Shown: piece after piece, positions 7,756 to 15,238 of the stretch
How positions within the stretch are numbered: position 1 is the stretch's first letter
Layout of the letters: each line of letters starts with the position of its first letter
NCBI RefSeq assembly: GCF_014654895.1
Contig: NZ_BNBE01000003.1
Coordinates: forward strand, 338,501 to 402,500
Reading direction: 5' to 3'
DNA from: Streptomyces filamentosus
GTDB lineage: Bacteria > Actinomycetota > Actinomycetes > Streptomycetales > Streptomycetaceae
DNA length: 64,000 nt
Program-made: the position numbers and the translations under genes
The notes under the pieces: model-generated
Databases searched by the model: none
The model's input: only the letters and a program-made list of their open reading frames with translations
Told to the model about the DNA's origin: nothing

Positions 7756-7783
7756 TTCTGACGGTTCGTCAGGTGCGTAAGGT
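7756..7783 (+). promoter_or_regulatory. Promoter with embedded palindrome before the FAD reductase gene
   Basis: TTCTGA (7756-7761) and TAAGGT (7778-7783) are 16 bases apart, and the -10 ends 6 bases before the GTG start, so the mRNA is probably leaderless. Between the boxes lies CTGACG-GTT-CGTCAG (7758-7772), a perfect 6-base inverted repeat typical of TetR-family operators. No dedicated regulator gene is adjacent. Confidence 0.5.
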
Positions 7784-7789
7784 GGACGG

Positions 7790-9013
7790 GTGAGCGAGCA
7801 GAAGCAGACCCAGCGGCACGTGGTGATCGTCGGCGCGGGCATGGCGGGCGTGCAGACCGCCGTCGCCCTGCGCGAACAGGGCTTCGAAGGCCCCGTCACC
7901 CTCATCGGCGCCGAACCCCACCAGCCCTACGACCGGCCCCCGCTCTCCAAGGCGGTCCTCCTCGGCAAGGCCGAACACTCCGCCTTCGACGTCGACTTCG
8001 AGTCCCTCGGCGTCGACCTCCGCCTCGGCCTCGACGTCACCGGACTGCGCCCCGCCGACCACGAGCTCGTCACCGAGGAGGGCCGCTTCCCCTACGACGT
8101 CCTCGTCATCGCCACCGGCGCCCACCCGCTCACCCTGCCCGGCACCGAGGGCGTCCCCGGCGTCCACCTGCTGCGCACCCTCGACGACGCCGTCCGCCTC
8201 GGCCCCGTCCTCGCGGACCGCAGCTCCGTCGTCGTGGTCGGCGCCGGCTGGATCGGCGCCGAGTTCGCCACCGCCGCCCGCGAGGCCGGCTGCGCCGTCA
8301 CCGTCGTCGAGGCCGCCGCCCTCCCGCTCGCCGGCGCCCTGCCCGCCGAGGTCGCCACCGCCATGGCCGGCTGGTACGCCGAGAGCGGCGCCGAACTCCT
8401 CACCCACGCGCGCGTGGACACCGTCCGGCCCGGCGCCGTCGCCCTCGCCGACGGCCGCGAACTGCCCGCCGACGCCGTCGTCGTCGGCATCGGCGCCCGC
8501 CCCGCCACCGGCTGGCTCGACGGCTCCGGCATCGCCCTCGACCCGAGCGGCGCCGTCACCGCCGACGACCGGCTGCGCACTTCCCTGCCCGACGTGTACG
8601 CGGTCGGCGACTGCGCCTCCTTCCCCTCCGCCCGCTACGGCGAGCGGCTCCTCGTCCACCACTGGGACAACGCCCTCCAGGGCCCCCGCACGGTCGCCGC
8701 CGACATCCTGGACGCCGCCCCCGCGCCGTACGACCCCGTCCCGTACTTCTGGTCCGAGCAGTTCGGCCGCTTCGTGCAGTACGCGGGCCACCACGAGGGC
8801 GCCGACACCCTGGTCCGGCGCGGCGACCCGGCCGGCGCCTCCTGGTCCGTGCTCTGGCTGCGCGCCGGGGTCCCCGTCGCCCTCCTCGCCGTCGGCCGCC
8901 CCCGCGACCTCGCCCAGGGCCGCAGGCTCATCGAGGCAGGCACCCCCCTCGACCCGGTCCGCGCCGCCGACCCCGCCGTCCCCCTGAAGTCGGCCGTCCT
9001 CCAGGAGCCGTAG
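7790..9013 (+). CDS. FAD-dependent NAD(P)H oxidoreductase, ferredoxin-reductase type
   Basis: The 407-residue protein has two dinucleotide-binding motifs: VVIVGAGMAGVQTA for FAD at the N-terminus and VVVVGAGWIGAEFA for NAD(P)H in the middle. The second FAD motif is DVYAVGDCASF, and a C-terminal reductase-type domain (PYFWSEQFGRFVQYAG) follows. This is the layout of ferredoxin/rubredoxin reductases of cytochrome P450 or dioxygenase systems. No ferredoxin or oxygenase lies beside it, so the partner is unknown. GTG 7790 sits right behind a strong -10, which suggests a leaderless transcript. It is divergent from the thi operon. Confidence 0.87.
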   Translation: MSEQKQTQRHVVIVGAGMAGVQTAVALREQGFEGPVTLIGAEPHQPYDRPPLSKAVLLGKAEHSAFDVDFESLGVDLRLGLDVTGLRPADHELVTEEGRFPYDVLVIATGAHPLTLPGTEGVPGVHLLRTLDDAVRLGPVLADRSSVVVVGAGWIGAEFATAAREAGCAVTVVEAAALPLAGALPAEVATAMAGWYAESGAELLTHARVDTVRPGAVALADGRELPADAVVVGIGARPATGWLDGSGIALDPSGAVTADDRLRTSLPDVYAVGDCASFPSARYGERLLVHHWDNALQGPRTVAADILDAAPAPYDPVPYFWSEQFGRFVQYAGHHEGADTLVRRGDPAGASWSVLWLRAGVPVALLAVGRPRDLAQGRRLIEAGTPLDPVRAADPAVPLKSAVLQEP

Positions 9014-9113
9014 GGGCCGTCCGCCGATTTCCGCCGGGCCCGGCACCCCCGGACGGAGGCGGTCGGACGGGGCCCGACTACCGGCTGTCGGTCCCGGATG
9101 GCAGGCTTGTCCC

Positions 9114-9479
9114 GTGACCGAGATTGACGCAAACATCGATGCTCTCGTCCCCGCCTGGCTCTACCTCCCCGACATCGCCGAGATGCTCGACGTGGAGGTG
9201 ACGCGGGTGCGGCAGCTGGTGAAGGAGGGCCAGCTGATCGCCGTGCGCCGCGGAGAGAACAACGCTCTCCAGGTGCCCGCCGCCTTCATCCAGGACGGCA
9301 AGGTCGTCAAGGGCCTCGTCGGCACCCTGACGCTCCTGCGGGACGACGGCTTCTCCGACGAGGAGATGCTGGAGTGGCTCTTCACCGCCGACCCGACCCT
9401 GCCCGGCACCCCCGCGCAGGCCCTCGGCGAGAATCGCGGCACGGAGGTGAAGCGCCGCGCCCAGGCGCTCGCCGTCTGA
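9114..9479 (+). CDS. Rv2175c-family DNA-binding protein
   Basis: The 121-residue protein has an N-terminal winged-helix/excisionase-like region (WLYLPDIAEMLDVEVTRVRQ) and a C-terminal segment (GTLTLLRDDGFSDEEMLEWL) characteristic of Mycobacterium Rv2175c. The Mtb protein binds DNA and is phosphorylated by the kinase PknL on its N-terminal part (literature knowledge). The first residues here, MTEIDANIDALVPAW, lack an obvious TP site, so phosphorylation cannot be assumed. GTG 9114 was chosen because the winged helix starts soon after it. A PASTA kinase gene is 4 kb away. Confidence 0.85.
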   Translation: MTEIDANIDALVPAWLYLPDIAEMLDVEVTRVRQLVKEGQLIAVRRGENNALQVPAAFIQDGKVVKGLVGTLTLLRDDGFSDEEMLEWLFTADPTLPGTPAQALGENRGTEVKRRAQALAV

Positions 9480-9551
9480 GACACCGGACCACCACGCCGG
9501 TGCCGGGGCCCCGCGCCGCGGCACCGGCGCCACCCGACGGGGGGAACCACC

Positions 9552-10205
9552 ATGCCCACGCCTCGTGAGCGGCTCGCCGACGCCCGGCTCTACCTGTGCA
9601 CCGACGCCCGGAAGCGCCAGGGAGACCTGCCCGACTTCCTCGACGCCGTGCTCTCCTCCGGCGTCGACGTCGTCCAGCTCCGCGACAAGGGCATGGAGGC
9701 CGGCGAGGAGCTGGAGCACCTCGCCGTCCTCGCCGACGCCTGCCGCCGCCACGGCACGCTCCTCGCCGTGAACGACCGCGCCGACGTCGCCCACGCCATC
9801 GGCTCCGACGTCCTCCACCTCGGCCAGGGCGACCTGCCCGTCCCCGCCGCCCGCGCCATCCTCGGCGAGGGGGTGCTGATCGGCCGTTCCTGCCACGCCG
9901 AGTCCGAGGTGGACGCGGCCGCCGCCGAGCCCGGCGTCGACTACTTCTGCACCGGCCCCTGCTGGCCCACCCCCACCAAGCCCGGCCGCCACGCCCCCGG
10001 CCTCGACCTGGTGCGTCACGCCGCCGGGCTCGCCCAGGACCGCCCCTGGTTCGCCATCGGCGGCATCGACGCGACCAACCTCGACCAGGTGCTGGACGCC
10101 GGCGCCCGCCGGATCGTCGTGGTCCGCGCCCTCACCGAGGCCGACGACCCGGCCGAGGCCGCCGCCTCCCTCGCCAAGCGCGTCCGGGAGCGGGCCGGCG
10201 CCTGA
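9552..10205 (+). CDS. thiE: Thiamine-phosphate synthase
   Basis: The 217-residue TIM-barrel enzyme joins hydroxymethylpyrimidine diphosphate with thiazole phosphate to give thiamine phosphate. Family blocks are ARLYLCTDA, VDVVQLRDKGM, LLAVNDRADVA, DVLHLGQGDLP, CTGPCWPTPTKPGRHA and WFAIGGIDATNL. It lies on the strand opposite thiO-thiS-thiG and has no riboswitch of its own. GGGGGAACC precedes the ATG. The 72-base gap from the Rv2175c-like gene contains a GC-rich inverted repeat (CCGGTGCCGGGGCC with GCCGCGGCACCGG) that may end the earlier transcript. Confidence 0.95.
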   Translation: MPTPRERLADARLYLCTDARKRQGDLPDFLDAVLSSGVDVVQLRDKGMEAGEELEHLAVLADACRRHGTLLAVNDRADVAHAIGSDVLHLGQGDLPVPAARAILGEGVLIGRSCHAESEVDAAAAEPGVDYFCTGPCWPTPTKPGRHAPGLDLVRHAAGLAQDRPWFAIGGIDATNLDQVLDAGARRIVVVRALTEADDPAEAAASLAKRVRERAGA

Positions 10206-10364
10206 CGCCCGCCCGGCGTCCCGTCCTCCCGGGGCGCGCGGGCGGCCCCGGCGAGGGCCGGGACCTGCCCTCGCGGCCGGAACCATCCGTACCGGTGTCC
10301 GAAAAAGTGTCCAGTACGCGGACGCGGTTTCCACGGCCCCCTGGACCCCGTCTAACCTGCCCGT

Positions 10365-11279
10365 ATGGCCCTTGGAACCGCTTCCGTCCGCACGGACCGC
10401 GCCCGCACGGTCCGCGAGATCCTCGCCGCCGGGACGTCGTACTCCTTCGAGTTCTACGCCCCCCGGACGGCCAAGGGCGAGCAGGTCCTCTGGAACGCCA
10501 TGCGCCGCGTCGAGGCCGTCGGCCCCAGCTTCGTCTCCGTGACCTACGGCGCCGGCGGCTCCACCCGCGGCGGCACGGTCAAGGCCACCCAGAAGATCGC
10601 CTCGGACACCACCCTCACCCCGGTCGCCCACCTCACCGCCGTCGACCACTCCGTGGCCGAACTGCGCAACGTCCTCGGCCAGTACGCCGACGCGGGCATC
10701 CGCAACATGCTGGCGCTGCGCGGCGACCCGCCGGGCGACCCGCTGGGCGACTGGGTCGAGCACCCCGAGGGCGTCCGCTACGCCGCCGACCTGGTCCGCC
10801 TCATCAAGGAGTCCGGCGACTTCTGCGTGGGCGTCGCCGCCTTCCCCGAGATGCACCCCCGGTCCACGGACTGGGACACCGACGTCCGCCACTTCGTCGA
10901 CAAGTGCCGGGCCGGCGCCGACTACGCCGTCACCCAGATGTTCTTCGACCCGGAGAACTACCTGCGGCTGCGCGACAGCGTCGAGAAGGCGGGCTGCGAG
11001 ACCCCGATCATCCCCGAGGTCATGCCCGTCGTGACCGCGAAGACCCTCGACCGACTGCCCCAGCTCAGCAACGCGGCCTTCCCCCCGGACGTGAAAGAAC
11101 GCATCCTCGCGGTCAAGGACGATCCCGCCGCTGTACGCTCCATCGGTATCGAGTTCGCGACGGAGTTCTGCGCGCGTCTGCTGGCCGAGGGTGTCCCCGG
11201 ACTGCACTTCATCACGCTCAACAGCTCCACCGCGACGCTCGAGATCTACGAGAATCTCGGACTGCACCAGCAGTCCTGA
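10365..11279 (+). CDS. metF: 5,10-Methylenetetrahydrofolate reductase
   Basis: The 304-residue flavoprotein reduces methylene-THF to methyl-THF for methionine synthesis. It shows the MetF barrel motifs SYSFEFYAPRTAKGEQ, SVTYGAGGSTRGGT, AHLTAVDHS, MLALRGDPPGDP, AVTQMFFDPENYLR and PEVMPV. TAACCT ends 6 bases before the ATG, so the mRNA may be leaderless; a matching -35 was not clear. I looked for an S-box (SAM) or B12 leader in 10206-10364 and saw none. Confidence 0.96.
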   Translation: MALGTASVRTDRARTVREILAAGTSYSFEFYAPRTAKGEQVLWNAMRRVEAVGPSFVSVTYGAGGSTRGGTVKATQKIASDTTLTPVAHLTAVDHSVAELRNVLGQYADAGIRNMLALRGDPPGDPLGDWVEHPEGVRYAADLVRLIKESGDFCVGVAAFPEMHPRSTDWDTDVRHFVDKCRAGADYAVTQMFFDPENYLRLRDSVEKAGCETPIIPEVMPVVTAKTLDRLPQLSNAAFPPDVKERILAVKDDPAAVRSIGIEFATEFCARLLAEGVPGLHFITLNSSTATLEIYENLGLHQQS

Positions 11280-11333
11280 CCGGTCACACCCGCCCCGACC
11301 CGCGGCGGAGGCCGTAGAGAGGGGCGGCGGGGC

Positions 11334-12200
11334 ATGGGGTGGACGGTCCTCTACATCGCGTTCGGTCTGGTGGCGCTCTGGCTGCTGGGCGAGGTGCTCC
11401 TCCAGTACAAGGCGCGGCTGCGCTGGCGGATCCTCGCCTTCTGCGGCTTCCTCGGCGTCGTCGCCGGCGTGATGATGTCCTCGGAGGCGGTCATCATCGC
11501 CGGCGCGGTCGCCTTCGCCGTCGGCCAGACCTTCGTGACCCTCTCCTTCCGCCGCGGCTTCTCCACCGGCTGGGCGATCGGCGGCAGCCCCGGCGCCAGC
11601 CGCCGCCGCAAGGCGGCCCCCGCCCCCGAGGCCGGCCCCACCCTGGAGGTCTCCGGCCTCTCCTACGAGGACGCCGGCGCGGCCCACGCCCCCGGCCCCG
11701 ACGCCGAACACCTCCACGCGGGCGACGACCCCACCTCCGTCTACGAACCGCAGCCCCTGCCCGAGGACACCGGACAGTACGGCGTCTACGGCGGCGGCCC
11801 GGCCGACCAGGCCCCGCAGGCCCCCGCGTACGGCGGCTACGACACCGGCGCCTACGACGCCGCCCCCGGCCACGACGCCGGCTACGCCCCCGCCGCGCCC
11901 GCGTACGACCCCTACGCCGCCGGGTACGAGCAGCAGCCCGCCTACGACTACGGCGCCACCGGAGGCCCCCAGCAGTACGCCGCCTACTCCGACCCGTACA
12001 TCGGCCCCGGCACGGACGGCCAGCAGTACACCTCGTACTACGGCGACCCCTACGCCCCCTCGTACACCTACGACACCCCGCCCGGCGGCGTCTGGGTCCC
12101 GCAGCAGCGCGACACCGACGAGCAGCAGCCCCAGCCGCACGCCCCGGGCCAGTACGGCCACGAGCCGCACCCGGACGGGCAGTCCGGGTACCGCTACTGA
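11334..12200 (+). CDS. Membrane protein with long Tyr/Gly/Pro-rich tail, function unknown
   Basis: The 288-residue protein has about three hydrophobic segments in its first 80 residues (YIAFGLVALWLLGEVLL, ILAFCGFLGVVAGVMM, AVIIAGAVAFAVGQTFVTL). A basic stretch (SRRRKAA) and a tail of about 190 residues follow, dominated by Tyr, Gly, Pro, Ala and Gln (YDPYAAGYEQQPAYDYG-like). The tail is probably disordered and cytoplasmic. It follows metF by 54 bases on the same strand and may be cotranscribed. I do not recognise a function; the layout recurs at this position in other Streptomyces as far as I remember. Confidence 0.8.
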   Translation: MGWTVLYIAFGLVALWLLGEVLLQYKARLRWRILAFCGFLGVVAGVMMSSEAVIIAGAVAFAVGQTFVTLSFRRGFSTGWAIGGSPGASRRRKAAPAPEAGPTLEVSGLSYEDAGAAHAPGPDAEHLHAGDDPTSVYEPQPLPEDTGQYGVYGGGPADQAPQAPAYGGYDTGAYDAAPGHDAGYAPAAPAYDPYAAGYEQQPAYDYGATGGPQQYAAYSDPYIGPGTDGQQYTSYYGDPYAPSYTYDTPPGGVWVPQQRDTDEQQPQPHAPGQYGHEPHPDGQSGYRY

Positions 12201-12222
12201 GGTCCCGCCCGGCCGGGCCCGG

Positions 12223-13653
12223 TCACCGCGAGCCGCGGAAGTCCGCGCCCTCCACGATCAGCCCGGCCACCAGCGCACCCGACATGCCCGCGTGGGCGAG
12301 CCCGCCGCCGGGGTGCGACCAGCCGCCGGCGAAGTAGAGGCCGGGGACGGGGGAGACGTTCGCCGCCGGCAGCAGGGCGACCGCCCCGCCCAGCGCCGGA
12401 CCCGGCACCTCGGCCGTGCCGGTGTCCGCGCGCACGTCGTCCGGTGTCCGCACGTGCCGCCACAGCTCCCGTCCGGCCAGCCCGGGGACGGCCCGCCCGG
12501 CCGCCTCCACCATCAGGCCGGCGTACTCCTGCCAGTCCCGCGCCGGATGCGTCGGCACCGTGGCCGTCACCGTCACCGCCTCGTGCTCCGCGTCGGGCCG
12601 CAGCGCCGGATCGTCGGGCCGCAGCACCGTCACCGTCGGCCGGCCGTCCTCGGCGTGCACGACCGTGCGGTGCGCCACCCCCTCCTCCCGGGCCCCGCGC
12701 AGCGCCAGGTGGACCGTCACCCTGCTGGTGCCCAGCACCTGGTGGGGCGCCCAGTCCTCGCTGCCGCCCCAGTCCACCAACTGGTCCACGTAGAGCGCGG
12801 GCACCGGGATGCCGGAGACGACGTGGTCGGCGTCGACCGTCTCGTCCGTCTCCAGGCCGACCCCCACGGCCCGCCCGTCCTTCTCGACGACCTCCGTCAC
12901 CGCCGTGTCGAAGACGAACTCCACCCGCCGCTCCCGGCACCGCTCGTACACCGCGTCCGCGAGCGCCCGGATGCCGCCGGCCACGTACCAGCTGCCGAAG
13001 GTCTGCTCCATGTACGGCAGCACGGCGGCGGACGCCGGGGCGGAGGACGCCGGGAAGCCGTACGCCTCCGCGTACGAGCCCAGCAGGGCGATCAGCCGGG
13101 GGTCGCGCAGCTCGCGCTCCCCGACCTGCGCGAGCCTCCGCGTCGGACGGCGCAGCAGCCCCGCCTTCAGGGCCGGGTACGGCTCCTGGGCCAGCCGCTT
13201 CGGGTCGGCGGGCTGCGGCTCCTCCAGGAGCGGGCGCCGGGTGCGGTCCCACGCCTCGCGGGCCCGCACCAGGAAGTCGCCCCAGCGCTCGCCCGCGCCC
13301 GCGCCGAGCGCGGCGTCCAGGGCGGCGAGCGTGCCCGCCCGGGAGGCGTTCGGCAGGTCCACGCGCGTGCCGTCGGCGAAGACGTGCCGGGCGGCCGGGT
13401 CGACCTGGCTCAGGCCGACGCACTCCTCCAGCGGCTTCTTCCCCGTCTTCACGAACAGGTCGCGGTAGACCGCCGGCAGGTGCAGCAGCCCCGGCCCGGT
13501 GTCGAAGGCGAAGCCGTCCCGCTCGAAGCGGCCGACCGCCCCGCCGTACGTCGACGACCGCTCGTACACCGTCACCGCATGTCCGGCGACCGCCAGCCGC
13601 GCCGCCGTCGCCATGGCGCCCAGACCCGCGCCGATCACCACGATCCGTCCCAT
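12223..13653 (-). CDS. Phytoene desaturase/CrtI-like FAD-dependent oxidoreductase
   Basis: The 476-residue protein begins with IVVIGAGLGAMATAARLA and YERSSTYGGAVGRFERDG, the FAD-binding pattern of the CrtI/amine-oxidase superfamily. It ends with PGLYFAGGWSHPGGGLAHAGMSGALVA, the matching C-terminal FAD block. Family members dehydrogenate or isomerise polyenes, but no phytoene synthase or other carotenoid gene is nearby, so the substrate is open. It starts 10 bases after DUF4126 on the same strand and is likely cotranscribed with it. It converges on the membrane protein gene ending at 12200. Confidence 0.82.
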   Translation of the reverse strand: MGRIVVIGAGLGAMATAARLAVAGHAVTVYERSSTYGGAVGRFERDGFAFDTGPGLLHLPAVYRDLFVKTGKKPLEECVGLSQVDPAARHVFADGTRVDLPNASRAGTLAALDAALGAGAGERWGDFLVRAREAWDRTRRPLLEEPQPADPKRLAQEPYPALKAGLLRRPTRRLAQVGERELRDPRLIALLGSYAEAYGFPASSAPASAAVLPYMEQTFGSWYVAGGIRALADAVYERCRERRVEFVFDTAVTEVVEKDGRAVGVGLETDETVDADHVVSGIPVPALYVDQLVDWGGSEDWAPHQVLGTSRVTVHLALRGAREEGVAHRTVVHAEDGRPTVTVLRPDDPALRPDAEHEAVTVTATVPTHPARDWQEYAGLMVEAAGRAVPGLAGRELWRHVRTPDDVRADTGTAEVPGPALGGAVALLPAANVSPVPGLYFAGGWSHPGGGLAHAGMSGALVAGLIVEGADFRGSR

Positions 13654-13663
13654 GTCAGGGACC

Positions 13664-14302
13664 CTATCGGCCTCCGCCGGCGGAACGGTCCGCAGGTGGG
13701 CCGCCCCCGGCCGCCGCGAGCCTGCGCTCCTCGCGGCGCTGTGCCCGGCGGCGGAGGAAGCGCCGGATCCGGGACGCGAGGAAGACCAGCAGCCACACGC
13801 CGAGCGCCAGCAGCACGGCGGCGATCACCGCCGCCGCCACCGGGTGGAAGATCGCGAAGGTGATGACGCCCGCCACCGCGAGGTCCTCGCCGGTGCTGAG
13901 CGCGATGTTGGAGAACGGCTCCGGCGAGGTGTTCACCGCCATCCGGGTGCCCGCCTTGACCAGGTGGCTCATCAGCGCCGTCGAGCCGCCGATCGCCCCC
14001 GCCGCCAGCTCCGGCAGCGAACCGCTCTCCCCGGCCAGCAGCGCCGCCACCACGGCGCCCGCCACCGGCCGGATCACCGTGTGGACGGAGTCCCACACGT
14101 TGTCCACGTAGGGGATCTTGTCCGCGACCGCCTCGCAGAGGAACAGCACGCCGGCGACGATCAGGACGTCCGTGCGCTGGAGCGCCTCGGGCACCTCGTC
14201 GGTGAGACCGGTCGCGCCGAAGACGCCGAGCAGCAGGACCACCGCGTACGCGTTGATCCCGCTCGCCCAGCCGCTCGTGAAGACCAGGGGGAGTACGGAC
14301 AC
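13664..14302 (-). CDS. DUF4126 integral membrane protein
   Basis: The 212-residue protein begins MSVLPLVFTSGWASGINAYA, the DUF4126 hallmark, and has about five hydrophobic segments ending in a basic Arg-rich tail. The function is unknown. GTG 14302 was preferred to upstream in-frame options because a -35/-10 pair (GTGACG, 17 bases, TACGAT) places transcription start on the GTG itself, giving a leaderless mRNA. A 22-bp perfect palindrome touches the -35. The gene is followed by the CrtI-like oxidoreductase gene. Confidence 0.8.
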   Translation of the reverse strand: MSVLPLVFTSGWASGINAYAVVLLLGVFGATGLTDEVPEALQRTDVLIVAGVLFLCEAVADKIPYVDNVWDSVHTVIRPVAGAVVAALLAGESGSLPELAAGAIGGSTALMSHLVKAGTRMAVNTSPEPFSNIALSTGEDLAVAGVITFAIFHPVAAAVIAAVLLALGVWLLVFLASRIRRFLRRRAQRREERRLAAAGGGPPADRSAGGGR

Positions 14303-14309
14303 GTCCGCG

Positions 14310-14338
14310 ATCGTAACGAGACGGCGCCCGTCCGTCAC
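14310..14338 (-). promoter_or_regulatory. Leaderless promoter of DUF4126
   Basis: On the minus strand, GTGACG (14333-14338), 17 bases and TACGAT (14310-14315) form a sigma-70-type promoter. The -10 ends 7 bases before the GTG start codon. Confidence 0.55.
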
Positions 14339-14360
14339 GGCTGAGTACGCGTACTCAGCC
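14339..14360. promoter_or_regulatory. 22-bp perfect palindrome, candidate operator for DUF4126
   Basis: GGCTGAGTACG followed directly by CGTACTCAGCC is perfectly self-complementary and abuts the -35 of the DUF4126 promoter. A third copy of the half-site, TGAGTAC, occurs nearby at about 14368-14374. The regulator is unknown. Confidence 0.55.
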
Positions 14361-14428
14361 CCCGAGATGAGTACCCGCGCGGATGGGGGAGGGGCCGCCC
14401 GGAGGAGAGAGTGGAGCCCACGGAAGGG

Positions 14429-14475
14429 GCGCGGCTCCGGGACCGCCGGCACGGGGCGGCGGAACGGAGCCGCGC
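14429..14475. repeat. Hairpin in the TetR-DUF4126 spacer
   Basis: GCGCGGCTCCG (14429-14439) pairs with CGGAGCCGCGC (14465-14475), with an inner CCGCC/GGCGG stem. It is a second stem-loop after the TetR terminator and may be a backup terminator. Confidence 0.5.
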
Positions 14476-14517
14476 GCCTGCCGGCACGGGGGACGTGCAC
14501 GGGGGTGTACGAAACGG

Positions 14518-14568
14518 AGCGCCGGTCCGGCGTGGCTCGGGGGGATCGAGCCTCGCGGGACCGGCGCT
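14518..14568 (-). terminator. Terminator of the TetR/YhgE/ABC operon
   Basis: AGCGCCGGTCC (14518-14528) and GGACCGGCGCT (14558-14568) form an 11-bp stem with an inner 6-bp stem (GGCTCG/CGAGCC). It lies 30 bases beyond the TetR stop on the minus strand. Confidence 0.75.
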
Positions 14569-14597
14569 TCTCGTCGTCCGGACGGGGCGGGGACGGC

Positions 14598-15209
14598 TCA
14601 GCGGCCCCCGCCCACGCGCCCGTGCAGCAGCAGCGACAGCGCCGCGTGCACGTCGTCGAGGGAGCGTTCGCTCTGGAATGCCTTCCAGTCGAGGGCGGCC
14701 ACGAGGACCATGCCCACCAGGGCGGCCGCCGTGAGCTGGACGTCGATCTCCTCGCTCAGCTCGCCGGCCTCGACGCCCTCGCGCAGCACCCCCTCCACCA
14801 CCGCGACCGCCTCCTGGCGCACCACCAGGAGCGTGGAGTTCCACGCCCGGTTGGTGCGCCAGAGCTCGGCCACGTACAGCTGGGTGAAGGCGGGGTAGCG
14901 GTCGATGAAGACCAGGCCCGCGCGGATCATCCCGTCCAGCGCGGCGACCCGGCTGCCGCCGCGGGCCGCCGTCTCCTCGGCCGCCGTCCGCAGGGAGGCG
15001 GTGAGGAGGGAGACGCCGTGGCGCAGCAGCTCCTCGAAGAGCTCGGTCTTGCTCTTGAAGTTGTAGTAGACCGTGCCCTTGGCCACCCCGGCCCGCTCGG
15101 CGATCTCGTCGACCGTGGTGGCCGAGAACCCCTGCTCGGCTATGAGGGTGACGGCCGCCTCGTAGAGCTTGGCGCGGGTGGCCCGGCGGCGGGTGCTGCT
15201 GCTGTCCAT
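14598..15209 (-). CDS. TetR-family transcriptional regulator
   Basis: The 203-residue protein has the N-terminal TetR helix-turn-helix (AEQGFSATTVDEIAERAGVA then KGTVYYNFKSKTELF) and a divergent ligand domain. ATG 15209 places the helix-turn-helix at about residues 24-60, as usual. It is the last gene of a three-gene minus-strand operon after the ABC-like ATPase and YhgE/Pip genes, and starts 29 bases after the YhgE/Pip stop. The 28-bp palindrome before the first gene of the operon is its likely binding site, giving autoregulation. The ligand is unknown. Confidence 0.92.
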   Translation of the reverse strand: MDSSSTRRRATRAKLYEAAVTLIAEQGFSATTVDEIAERAGVAKGTVYYNFKSKTELFEELLRHGVSLLTASLRTAAEETAARGGSRVAALDGMIRAGLVFIDRYPAFTQLYVAELWRTNRAWNSTLLVVRQEAVAVVEGVLREGVEAGELSEEIDVQLTAAALVGMVLVAALDWKAFQSERSLDDVHAALSLLLHGRVGGGR

Positions 15210-15238
15210 GGGGTCGATTCTCACAGAGGCGGCGCGGG

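Noticed and set aside
10206..10364. Possible SAM or B12 riboswitch before metF
   Set aside because: No S-box or B12-box motifs found; a -10 lies right before the ATG, leaving no room for a leader.
12223..13653. Carotenoid biosynthesis cluster around the CrtI-like gene
   Set aside because: No phytoene synthase, prenyl synthase or cyclase gene adjacent; a single CrtI-like gene is not enough.
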